The notes beneath the pieces are model-generated. The model saw only the letters and a list, made by a program, of their open reading frames with translations, searched no databases and was not told the origin of the DNA. The position numbers were made by a program, and so were the translations under genes. Of a DNA stretch of 38,542 nucleotides, positions 7,230 to 14,968 are shown in pieces. The stretch comes from an uncultured Fodinibius sp. GTDB taxonomy: Bacteria > Bacteroidota > Rhodothermia > Balneolales > Balneolaceae. Each line of letters begins with the position of its first letter. Within the stretch, counting starts at the first letter, position 1. Where the stretch lies: contig CAJXOG010000013.1 in the NCBI GenBank assembly GCA_913057775.1, positions 1 through 38,542 of the forward strand, given 5' to 3'.

Positions 7230-8117
7230 TTATTTATAGCCATTTATTTCAACATCGTCTAACGTTCGCTTCACAAGTCCCTGCAAAACTTTACCGGGGC
7301 CTACTTCAACAAACGAGTCAGCCCCATTCTTATGCATATTTTGGAGCGTCTGCGTCCACCGCACAGGATTCAACAACTGATTCAAAACGTTCGATCGAAT
7401 TTCTTCGGGGTCTGTTGTCGGATCTGCTGTATAATTGCTATAAATTGGACAATCCGGCTTAGATATATCCAATGTTTCCAAACTTTCTTTAAGTCCATCA
7501 TAAGCCGGTTGCATCAGTGAAGAATGGAAAGCTCCGCTCACAGGAAGCTTCTTTGCCAATCGGCACCCTTCTTCTTTTAGTAATGCTACCGCTTTATCAA
7601 TGGCTTCTTCATCCCCAGAAATTACCAACTGACCCGGACAATTATAATTTGCAGCAATAACTTCTTTCCCAACCTCTTCGGTTGCCTGCTCACAAATTTG
7701 TTCTACAACCTCATCCCCCATCCCAATGACGGCTGCCATGGTACCGGGATTATTTTCTCCGGCCTGTTGCATAAGCTCACCGCGGCGACGTACAATTTTA
7801 AGAGCATCTTCAAATACTACGGCTCCACAGGCAACAAGTGCAGAAAATTCACCCAAGCTGTGTCCGGCAACCATATCAGGAGTTGCATCTAACGTATTAA
7901 ACAACGCTATGGAATGTAAAAATATAGCAGGCTGAGTAAATTCCGTTTGTTTCAATTTCTCCTCCGGACCTTCAAACATAATCTGTTTAAGATCGAAGCC
8001 AAGAATATCATTAGCTCGATTTACATAGGAAGAAAACACCTCATTATCATCATAATGAGACTTCCCCATTCCAACAGATTGTGATCCCTGTCCGGGAAAT
8101 AAATACGCTGTACTCAT
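7230..8117 (-). CDS. fabD: Malonyl-CoA:ACP transacylase
   Basis: Transfers malonyl groups from CoA to acyl carrier protein, supplying the extender unit. The 295-residue protein begins with the classic FPGQGSQ (7-13). The nucleophile is Ser87 in GHSLGE, Arg112 is the malonate-binding residue, and the catalytic His198 lies in SGAFHSSLM. Near the C-terminus is FVEVGPGKVLQGLV. The start is 3 bases after the fabH stop, which implies translational coupling. Confidence 0.97.
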   Translation of the reverse strand: MSTAYLFPGQGSQSVGMGKSHYDDNEVFSSYVNRANDILGFDLKQIMFEGPEEKLKQTEFTQPAIFLHSIALFNTLDATPDMVAGHSLGEFSALVACGAVVFEDALKIVRRRGELMQQAGENNPGTMAAVIGMGDEVVEQICEQATEEVGKEVIAANYNCPGQLVISGDEEAIDKAVALLKEEGCRLAKKLPVSGAFHSSLMQPAYDGLKESLETLDISKPDCPIYSNYTADPTTDPEEIRSNVLNQLLNPVRWTQTLQNMHKNGADSFVEVGPGKVLQGLVKRTLDDVEINGYK

Positions 8118-8120
8118 AAC

Positions 8121-9116
8121 TTACTTCCACCCCCATTTTAGGTAAATTGATCCCCAGGTATATCCTCCGCCAAAAGCGGCCAGGATCAAATTATCACCGT
8201 GTTCTAATTCGTCTTTCCAATCATATAAACAAAGTGGTATAGTAGCCGCTGTTGTATTTCCATACTTATCAATATTAACCATCACTTTGTCGCTGTCCAG
8301 TCCCATACGATTGGCGGTAGCATTAATAATTCGCAAGTTCGCCTGATGCGGAACCAACCATGCTACATCATCAGCTTCAAGATCATTTTTCTCCATAATT
8401 TCCGCACTTACGTCGGCCATTCCAACGGTCGCTTTCTTAAAGACGGTGCGCCCGTCTTGCCTCGCGTAATGCAGCCGCTCGGCAACGGTCTGTTCACTGG
8501 CAGGATTCAAACTACCACCAGCCGGTTGATATAAAGATAAGTTCGTATCCCCTTCTGACCGATGAATATAATCAATAATTCCTGTTTCATCTTCTGATGG
8601 CTCAAGCAAAACGGCCCCTGCCCCGTCACCAAACAAAATACAGGTAGAGCGATCAGTATAATCAATAATCGAGCTCATTTTATCAGCTCCAATGACCAAT
8701 ACTTTTTCAGCACGACCCGATTCAATAAAATTAGCTCCAGTAGTGAGTGCATACAAAAAGCCTGAGCAAGCAGCCGACAAGTCAAAAGCATAAGCATTGC
8801 TGGCCCCAATCTCATTCTGAACCAAACAAGCTGTGGCCGGAAAAAGATAATCGGGGGTCACCGTCGCCAAAATAATGGTATCAATTTCTTCGCCTGTAAT
8901 GCCCCGCTGCTCAAGTACTTCTTTGGCTGCCTTTGCCCCCATAAAAGCTGTGGCCTTATCGTCATCCTTTAGGATGCGTCGTTCCTCAATACCGGTCCGA
9001 GTTCGTATCCATTCGTCGTTTGTCTCTACCATTTCTTCAAGATCGGCATTGGTCAGCCGATTCTCGGGCAGATAATGTCCTACTGCTGTTATTGCTGCTT
9101 GTATTGCTTCCGCCAT
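8121..9116 (-). CDS. fabH: 3-oxoacyl-[ACP] synthase III
   Basis: Initiating condensing enzyme: joins acetyl-CoA or a branched acyl-CoA with malonyl-ACP to start fatty-acid synthesis. The 331-residue protein has Cys117 in LSAACSGFLYAL, His257 in VPHQANLRI and Asn287 in YGNTTAATIP, the full FabH triad. Start residues for iso-branched chains cannot be told from acetyl by eye. It lies 13 bases after plsX and directly before fabD, the usual plsX-fabH-fabD order. Confidence 0.97.
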   Translation of the reverse strand: MAEAIQAAITAVGHYLPENRLTNADLEEMVETNDEWIRTRTGIEERRILKDDDKATAFMGAKAAKEVLEQRGITGEEIDTIILATVTPDYLFPATACLVQNEIGASNAYAFDLSAACSGFLYALTTGANFIESGRAEKVLVIGADKMSSIIDYTDRSTCILFGDGAGAVLLEPSEDETGIIDYIHRSEGDTNLSLYQPAGGSLNPASEQTVAERLHYARQDGRTVFKKATVGMADVSAEIMEKNDLEADDVAWLVPHQANLRIINATANRMGLDSDKVMVNIDKYGNTTAATIPLCLYDWKDELEHGDNLILAAFGGGYTWGSIYLKWGWK

Positions 9117-9129
9117 GTATGGGGGTTAT

Positions 9130-10113
9130 TTATTTGAGAGATGCTACAATTTTTTCGTTGATATTGTGGTCCACACATTTTGCGGCACTCAATATCATAT
9201 TCTTGATCGCTAATGGAGAACTGCTTCCATGTCCTACCATGGTTAATCCATCAACGCCTAAGAAAGGCACACCACCAACTTTATCGGGATCAAATTCTGC
9301 AAGTGATGTTTTAAGTACTTTGCTAACCAACTTTGCTTCTTTGGCTCCAAGCCCTAAATCTTTGATTCCTTTTTTAACAAACAATTCGAGAGCTTCAGGA
9401 ATAGATTCGCCAAATTTAAGAACAATGTTTCCTATCAGTCCATCACATAGAAAGACGTCAGCTTTTCCACTGAATATATCACCGCCCTCCACATTTCCAA
9501 TAAAATTGGGCAATGACTGAAGTTCGTTATGTGCCTTTTTTAGATTTTCTGTTCCTTTTTCTTCTTCTTCGCCCACATTAAGCAAACCGATCTGAGGATC
9601 ATCTACATCCATAATCTCTTTAGCAAATACCCGGCCCATTTTTGCAAATTCGACAAACATCGATGGACGTACTTCCAGATTTGCTCCGGCATCCATTACC
9701 AGTCGTGGACCTTTGATCGTCGGATAAATTGCTGCAATAGTAGGACGACTTACCCCTTCCAATTTTCCTAATAGAAAAGTAGAAGCAGCCAGCAATGCCC
9801 CAGTATTTCCAGCACTTAAAAAGGCATTACATTTTCCCTTTTTATGCATTCCAACACCGGTAACAATAGAAGAGTTTTGCTTGGTTTTTACGGCTTGAGC
9901 AGGTGACTCGTCCATACCAATGATTTCGGGAGCATGCTGAACCAACAATCGTTCCTGATCATAGTCATGCTCTTCAAGTTCATTGTTTATCACGTCTTCC
10001 GGTCCAACAAGAATAACCGTTAGATTGGGAACTTCGTTAATAGCTTGTATTGATCCTTCTACCGGACTTTTTGGATAGTAGTCGCCCCCTGCGGCATCTA
10101 CAGCAATGATCAT
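9130..10113 (-). CDS. plsX: Phosphate acyltransferase
   Basis: Converts acyl-ACP and phosphate to acyl-phosphate, the donor for PlsY in phosphatidic-acid synthesis, at the inner face of the membrane. The 327-residue protein has the family opening IIAVDAAGGDYYP, a central LSAGNTGALLAAS (about 99-111), and FLCDGLIGNIVLKF later. These are standard PlsX landmarks. Its place between rpmF and fabH is one of the most conserved gene orders in bacteria and supports both neighbours' assignments. Confidence 0.97.
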   Translation of the reverse strand: MIIAVDAAGGDYYPKSPVEGSIQAINEVPNLTVILVGPEDVINNELEEHDYDQERLLVQHAPEIIGMDESPAQAVKTKQNSSIVTGVGMHKKGKCNAFLSAGNTGALLAASTFLLGKLEGVSRPTIAAIYPTIKGPRLVMDAGANLEVRPSMFVEFAKMGRVFAKEIMDVDDPQIGLLNVGEEEEKGTENLKKAHNELQSLPNFIGNVEGGDIFSGKADVFLCDGLIGNIVLKFGESIPEALELFVKKGIKDLGLGAKEAKLVSKVLKTSLAEFDPDKVGGVPFLGVDGLTMVGHGSSSPLAIKNMILSAAKCVDHNINEKIVASLK

Positions 10114-10134
10114 GAATAAGAGGTTAGGATAAAA

Positions 10135-10314
10135 TTACTTGTTCACATCGATAATCTGTCGGCCGCGATAGTAGCCGCACTCTTTACAAATATGATGGTA
10201 GCGATGCAGTGCACCACAATTATCGCATTCAGCCAGGGTTGGCTCACCTATTTTATGGTGTGAGCGACGCTTGTTAGTTCGTGACTTAGAATGTTGACGT
10301 TTTGGATGTGCCAT
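10135..10314 (-). CDS. rpmF: 50S ribosomal protein L32
   Basis: A 59-residue basic protein. It opens MAHPKRQHSKSR, as L32 does, and has a zinc-ribbon made of Cys30, Cys33, Cys43 and Cys46 (two CxxC pairs). The C-terminus GYYRGRQIIDV is typical. It is a structural component of the large ribosomal subunit. The gene sits 21 bases after the DUF177 gene and 21 bases before plsX, the classic yceD-rpmF-plsX order. Confidence 0.97.
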   Translation of the reverse strand: MAHPKRQHSKSRTNKRRSHHKIGEPTLAECDNCGALHRYHHICKECGYYRGRQIIDVNK

Positions 10315-10335
10315 TAGCTAATAATGATATTTCTG

Positions 10336-10866
10336 TTAATTCTTAAGTTCTTTCAATTTTTCCCACCGGGGATCTACCACCTCGGCGTCTGTATCTTCTT
10401 TAGTATCTCCGAAAGATTTTGTTTCAAACTCTTTTGGCCTCCCTTCTTCATCAAGAAACTTAGGATGCAGTTTCTTAATCGGGACATTTAAAAATATAGT
10501 ATCACGGACTTCATCCTCAATGCTCAGTGTATTGCTGGAGAAATTAAATCTCCGAACAGCACCATTTTCATCTTCTTTTTCTTCCTGAACATCAACTTTA
10601 AACACTACCTCATAGTCTGATTCAATAGGTTGAATGTATGGTTCAAGCGATCGATCGCACACAATTTCTACATCCGAATCCACATGAAAATTCACCCTGA
10701 TAAAATGGAGCGTACGGTAAAAAAGAAGATCAACCGTCCCGCCCTCAAATGTATAGGGCGATAGATCCAAATCTTCTTCGGTTAACTCTACCGTGCGCCG
10801 ACTTTCGCCGTCAGGTATTTCTACTATGTTAAATTCGAGTTTTGACATATCCGTAATAGTTCCCAA
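10336..10866 (-). CDS. DUF177 (YceD-family) protein, probable large-subunit rRNA factor
   Basis: A 176-residue acidic protein encoded directly before rpmF. It has the YceD/DUF177 pattern of a beta-rich N-terminal half followed by two strands around VEIVCDRSLEPYIQPI (about 64-79), where family members usually have Cys residues. Here only one Cys is visible. Homologues in E. coli and plants are reported to affect 23S rRNA accumulation, so a ribosome-assembly role is likely. The family identity rests mainly on context, length and the central CDR motif. Confidence 0.85.
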   Translation of the reverse strand: MGTITDMSKLEFNIVEIPDGESRRTVELTEEDLDLSPYTFEGGTVDLLFYRTLHFIRVNFHVDSDVEIVCDRSLEPYIQPIESDYEVVFKVDVQEEKEDENGAVRRFNFSSNTLSIEDEVRDTIFLNVPIKKLHPKFLDEEGRPKEFETKSFGDTKEDTDAEVVDPRWEKLKELKN

Positions 10867-10894
10867 AAATATGAATATTTGGATTTACCTGCAA

Positions 10895-11560
10895 TCAATT
10901 AAACAACCCAAATAACCGCTGCTCAACGAGTTCAATAATGCGTCCTAAATCTTCCTTATTATTTACGAAATCTAAGTCGTCAGTATCAATAATCAGCTTC
11001 TCATGGGGATAACGCTTAATCCAATCTTCATATAACCTGTTTAAACGCTCCAGGTATTCTATACGAATAGTGTTTTCATAATCCCTTCCCCGTTGCTGAA
11101 TTTGCTGGACAAGGGTGGGAACCTGCGCGCGAATATAGATAAGCAAATTAGGTTCCTGAAGGTAATTCGTCATCTCCTTAAAGAGCGCCTCATAATTCTC
11201 AAAGTCGCGGTCACTCATTAACCCCATTTCATGCAAGTTTTTGGCAAAGATCTCAACATCTTCATAAATCGTGCGGTCTTGCACAAAACGCCCTTCACGC
11301 TCCAGCATTTCTTTTTGATGGCGAAAACGACTGGATAAAAAGTATATCTGCAGATTAAAACTCCAGCGACGCATATCTTCATAAAAATCGGACAGATATG
11401 GGTTATCATCTACTGATTCGTAAAAAGGCTCCCATCCAAAATGCTTTGCCAGCAAACCTGTCAAAGATGATTTGCCCGCACCAATATTACCTGCAATAGA
11501 AATAAATTTAAGATTATCTTCTTCAGCTTCGCCCAATTCTTCTGTGATATTATCCGACAT
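10895..11560 (-). CDS. Deoxynucleoside kinase
   Basis: Salvage enzyme that phosphorylates deoxynucleosides, probably deoxyadenosine or deoxyguanosine, with ATP. The 221-residue protein contains a P-loop GNIGAGKSS (24-32), the substrate-site Glu48 in FYESVDD, an Arg-rich helix, and the DRT at 95-97 that replaces the usual ERS/DRS motif. Family members use the same layout. Substrate choice cannot be settled by sight. The gene starts 3 bases after the pgi stop and is followed 28 bases later by the DUF177 gene, so it is probably in one transcript with pgi and the fab genes. Confidence 0.93.
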   Translation of the reverse strand: MSDNITEELGEAEEDNLKFISIAGNIGAGKSSLTGLLAKHFGWEPFYESVDDNPYLSDFYEDMRRWSFNLQIYFLSSRFRHQKEMLEREGRFVQDRTIYEDVEIFAKNLHEMGLMSDRDFENYEALFKEMTNYLQEPNLLIYIRAQVPTLVQQIQQRGRDYENTIRIEYLERLNRLYEDWIKRYPHEKLIIDTDDLDFVNNKEDLGRIIELVEQRLFGLFN

Positions 11561-11563
11561 ACC

Positions 11564-12853
11564 CTAATGTTTTCCCAGTAGTTGATACATTTCTCTTTTA
11601 TAATCTTCCACGCCTGGCTGATCAAAGGGATTAACCCCTAAACAATAGCAATACACAGCCGTCAACAGTTCGTAAAAATAGATAAATTCACCAATATGTT
11701 GTGCATTCAATTTATCGAGTGAAACAATAATGCTGGGGACATCGCCATCGGTGTGTGCCTGGAGTGTCCCCTTAAATGCTTGCGTATTTATTTCATGGAA
11801 TGTTCGTCCCGATAAATAATTAAGCCCATCCTGATTTCCCGGCAACTCTTCGATCGTAATATTTTTCTCTCCGGATTTAACCGTGATAAACGTTTCCATC
11901 ATATTACGAGTCCCCTGCTGGATAAACTGGCCAATACTGTGCAAATCAGTTGAATAGGTAGCCGTGGCGGGAAACATTCCCTTGCCTTGTTTTCCCTCGC
12001 TTTCGCCCAGCAGCTGCTGCAGCCATCCTCCCAAAGCTTCTAGTTGAGGCTCAAAGGTAGTTAACACGTCTAAAGTTTTACCATTATTAAATAGTGCAAA
12101 TTTTATTGCTGCATAATCAAGAACTTGCCCAGGATCTTTTTCCAGTTCCTCATATTTTGAAACCGCATCATAAAATAGCGTCCTGATATCTATTCCGGCT
12201 ACTGCAATAGGAAATAGCCCTACTGGAGTCAACACCGAAAACCGGCCGCCTACATCATCAGGAATAATAAATTTTTTGTATCCGTGCTGGTCAATGAGTT
12301 CATTGAGTGCTCCTCCCTCTTTGCTTGTAGTACAAATAATCCGGTCATCAACATCTTCAGGAAATTGTTTTGTCATCCATTTTCGAAGCACGCGAAAGGA
12401 AAGGGCTGTCTCAAGGGTGGTTCCCGATTTTGAAATCACATTTAAGAACACACTCTTGGGTTCATCATCTTTGTTGGGCTCGTTCAGATAGCCAATCAAA
12501 TCTTTTAAATACTTTCCACTCATGTGGTGACCGGCAAAAATAATCTCCGGCCCGTCGGTTCCAAAAAAGGAACTTAACGCTTCAATAACAGCGCGAGCAC
12601 CTAAATAAGATCCACCAATTCCACATACAATAAAGACATCTGCCTGTTTACGAATATTGGCCGACAAACTATCTATCTGTTCGAGAATAGCATCATTGGG
12701 ATCGGCAAGCAGGTCTCGCCACCCCAACCATTCAGATCCTTCTCCACTGCCCTGTTGTACCGTTTTAAAAGCTTTTTCGGCCTGATTATAAGCCTCAATG
12801 TAATCACTTTCAGCCAAAAATTGTTTGGCCCGGCTGGTATTAATCTCAATCAT
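11564..12853 (-). CDS. pgi: Glucose-6-phosphate isomerase
   Basis: Interconverts glucose-6-phosphate and fructose-6-phosphate. The 429-residue protein belongs to the shorter, Bacillus/Bacteroidota-type branch (E. coli Pgi is about 550). It has the sugar-phosphate-binding VCGIGGSYLGARA, SKSGTTLETA, the signature VGGRFSVLTPVG, and a late HIGEFIYFYE. The start is taken at the ATG at 12853, giving MIEINTSRA. It is the first gene of the minus-strand cluster, 294 bases from the divergent polyprenyl synthase. Confidence 0.96.
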   Translation of the reverse strand: MIEINTSRAKQFLAESDYIEAYNQAEKAFKTVQQGSGEGSEWLGWRDLLADPNDAILEQIDSLSANIRKQADVFIVCGIGGSYLGARAVIEALSSFFGTDGPEIIFAGHHMSGKYLKDLIGYLNEPNKDDEPKSVFLNVISKSGTTLETALSFRVLRKWMTKQFPEDVDDRIICTTSKEGGALNELIDQHGYKKFIIPDDVGGRFSVLTPVGLFPIAVAGIDIRTLFYDAVSKYEELEKDPGQVLDYAAIKFALFNNGKTLDVLTTFEPQLEALGGWLQQLLGESEGKQGKGMFPATATYSTDLHSIGQFIQQGTRNMMETFITVKSGEKNITIEELPGNQDGLNYLSGRTFHEINTQAFKGTLQAHTDGDVPSIIVSLDKLNAQHIGEFIYFYELLTAVYCYCLGVNPFDQPGVEDYKREMYQLLGKH

Positions 12854-13147
12854 TATTTGTTGTATTTAATAGGTCTCTTAAGTACGCGTTACTTGCGTCG
12901 GGATAAACTAAAAAATTTGATGGAGTATAAAACCTGATTAATTGCTAAAATTCAAGTTATTATTCTATTCCGTATTTTTATCAAGCAACCTAAGATCCAC
13001 TACTATTTAAAATAATTTTAGCTAAAATTGAATGTGGAGAAGCTCATCCCAGACAGCTATATTAGGTCTAATTCATTGCAAACTTTCAGGTGCTCTAAAC
13101 CAGCATCTTTTGAATACTTTTAAGCCTTCTACTTAGGAATTAGGCAA
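12854..13147. promoter_or_regulatory. Divergent intergenic region between pgi and the polyprenyl synthase
   Basis: These 294 bases must hold promoters for the minus-strand pgi cluster and the plus-strand polyprenyl-synthase run. The region is AT-rich with several short palindromes such as TAAAATAATTTTA (about 13006-13020). I cannot identify confident promoter elements in either direction, and see no RNA gene. Confidence 0.5.
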
Positions 13148-14167
13148 ATGATTGATACTGAACTAAAAGAGGTTACAAAATTTAAGAGAACGGATAAAAA
13201 AACGCTGAAGCAGATTACAAAACCTGTGTCAGAAAGTTTGTCCGAATTTCGCAGCTTTTACAAAGACGAGCTCCGTACCGATGTATTTCTTCTTGATAAA
13301 ATTGTTCAGTATTTATTGCGGCAGAAGGGAAAGGAGATTCGTCCCACACTCGTATTTATGTCAGCAAGGCTTTTTGGGGATGTAAATGAGCGCAGCTATG
13401 TAGCTGCAACAATGATTGAGCTGCTCCATACCGCTACCCTCATCCACGATGATGTTGTTGACGATGCGGAAGTCCGTCGCGGATTTCTAAGCATTAACAA
13501 GGTTTGGAAAAATAAGGCCAGCGTTCTTCTGGGTGATTTCCTGCTCTCAAAAGGTTTGCTTACTGCCTTGGAATATGAGGAGTTCAAGCTATTAAAAGTG
13601 CTTTCCGATGCCGTTAAAAAGATGAGCGAGGGGGAATTGCGGCAGTTCAAAGCAGCCCGTCTTTTTAATATGGACGAGGAGTATTACTTCAAAGTAATAT
13701 CCGAAAAAACGGCCAGCCTTATTGCTGCCTGTTGTGAGTGTGGTGCTGTATCTACCTCCGACGATCCGGCGATTCATCAGAAAATGCATGATATCGGGAT
13801 GAATACCGGTATTGCCTTTCAAATTCGGGACGACCTGTTCGATTACGGCGTCGATGATATCGGTAAACCCAAGCGAAATGATATACAGGAACGCAAGGTA
13901 ACTCTCCCATTTATTAAAGCCCTTGATAACGCCTCATTTTTTGAGACGATCCGCATGCGTCACCTTATGCGAAAACGCAAAAAAAGTAATGATGAGATTG
14001 AGGAAATTGTGCGTTTTGTACATGACAAAGGAGGAATAACCTATGCCCGTTCCATTATGAATGAATATGCTCAGCAAGCACTTGATGAACTTTCTACGCT
14101 ACCCGAATCACCGGAAAGAACATCGTTTAAAGATCTTATCACGTTTATCATTGAGCGGAAGAAATAA
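13148..14167 (+). CDS. Long-chain polyprenyl diphosphate synthase
   Basis: Trans-prenyltransferase that extends allylic diphosphates with isopentenyl diphosphate, making the side chain of quinones. The 339-residue protein has both Asp-rich motifs: DDVVD (101-105) and DDLFD (228-232), plus a GKEIRPTLV segment and LLGDFLLSKGL. The residue five before the first motif is Ala96, a small residue associated with longer products such as octaprenyl or heptaprenyl diphosphate. Exact chain length is inference. It is followed by an LpxH-type gene 15 bases later, so the run may be one transcript devoted to envelope and lipid precursors. Confidence 0.92.
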   Translation: MIDTELKEVTKFKRTDKKTLKQITKPVSESLSEFRSFYKDELRTDVFLLDKIVQYLLRQKGKEIRPTLVFMSARLFGDVNERSYVAATMIELLHTATLIHDDVVDDAEVRRGFLSINKVWKNKASVLLGDFLLSKGLLTALEYEEFKLLKVLSDAVKKMSEGELRQFKAARLFNMDEEYYFKVISEKTASLIAACCECGAVSTSDDPAIHQKMHDIGMNTGIAFQIRDDLFDYGVDDIGKPKRNDIQERKVTLPFIKALDNASFFETIRMRHLMRKRKKSNDEIEEIVRFVHDKGGITYARSIMNEYAQQALDELSTLPESPERTSFKDLITFIIERKK

Positions 14168-14182
14168 TCGCTTCAGTTAACA

Positions 14183-14968
14183 ATGGATTCCCCCGCACTG
14201 CAACCGCCCCTCTTATTTATTTCTGATGTTCACCTGGGCGGTTTTACAGATACTAAAAACGCACGTATTGAATCCGAGCTTATCCAATTGATCAACTATT
14301 GTCAGCGAAATGACATTCGCTTGGCGGTGTTAGGGGATCTTTTTGATTATTGGATGGAATATCCGGGTTTTGTACCTAAACTCGGTAAAAAACTGCTAGA
14401 CCGATTTGAGGATTTCAACAATCAGTTGGGGCCTACGCTATACATTACCGGTAACCACGACAACTGGACCCGCAATCATTTAAAGGATCGAGGATTTTAC
14501 CTCATCCATGAGCAATATAAATTTAGTAAGGATGATAAAAAGATATTAACGCTGCATGGCGATGGGCTCAATAATCCCAAATACAAATTGAGGCGACCTC
14601 TGATGCACCGGGTTTTACGAAGCCGACGATTTGTAAAGCTATTTCAAATGATATTCCCGCCTCAAACGGGAAATACCATCATGAAATACTTTTCGCGCAT
14701 TACTCGTAAAATGGATTGGGATGCCCGAAAAGAAGAGCAATTGAACAACTGGGCCAAACGCCAGCTCAAAAATTCTGATGTAAATGTTATTTTAACCGGT
14801 CACGATCATATTCCACGACAGAAACAATTTCCTTTCGGAACCTATATAAATTTAGGTACCTTTTATGACCATCAAACGATGGCCTATTATAATAATGATG
14901 GTATTTCTCTCGTTTGTTGGAAGCCAGAGCTACAGATGTTAAAACAATTTGAAACCAAGAATCATTAA
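14183..14968 (+). CDS. UDP-2,3-diacylglucosamine diphosphatase family (LpxH-like) metallophosphatase
   Basis: A 261-residue calcineurin-like phosphoesterase. It carries the full metal-binding set: Asp15 and His17 (FISDVHLGG), Asp52 (GDLFDYW), Asn91-His92 (GNHDN), His125 (LHGDG) and His207/His209 (TGHDHIP). LpxH removes UMP from UDP-2,3-diacylglucosamine in lipid A synthesis. Bacteroidota-type homologues are usually annotated this way, and the GDLFDYW motif is typical for LpxH. The neighbouring envelope genes agree. The last base of its TAA overlaps the ATG of the next gene, so the two are translationally coupled. Confidence 0.85.
   Translation: MDSPALQPPLLFISDVHLGGFTDTKNARIESELIQLINYCQRNDIRLAVLGDLFDYWMEYPGFVPKLGKKLLDRFEDFNNQLGPTLYITGNHDNWTRNHLKDRGFYLIHEQYKFSKDDKKILTLHGDGLNNPKYKLRRPLMHRVLRSRRFVKLFQMIFPPQTGNTIMKYFSRITRKMDWDARKEEQLNNWAKRQLKNSDVNVILTGHDHIPRQKQFPFGTYINLGTFYDHQTMAYYNNDGISLVCWKPELQMLKQFETKNH

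Noticed and set aside
9020-9520. A 166-codon plus-strand frame across the plsX-fabH junction
   Set aside because: It spans two well-supported minus-strand genes and has low-complexity Leu/Ser content from their antisense.
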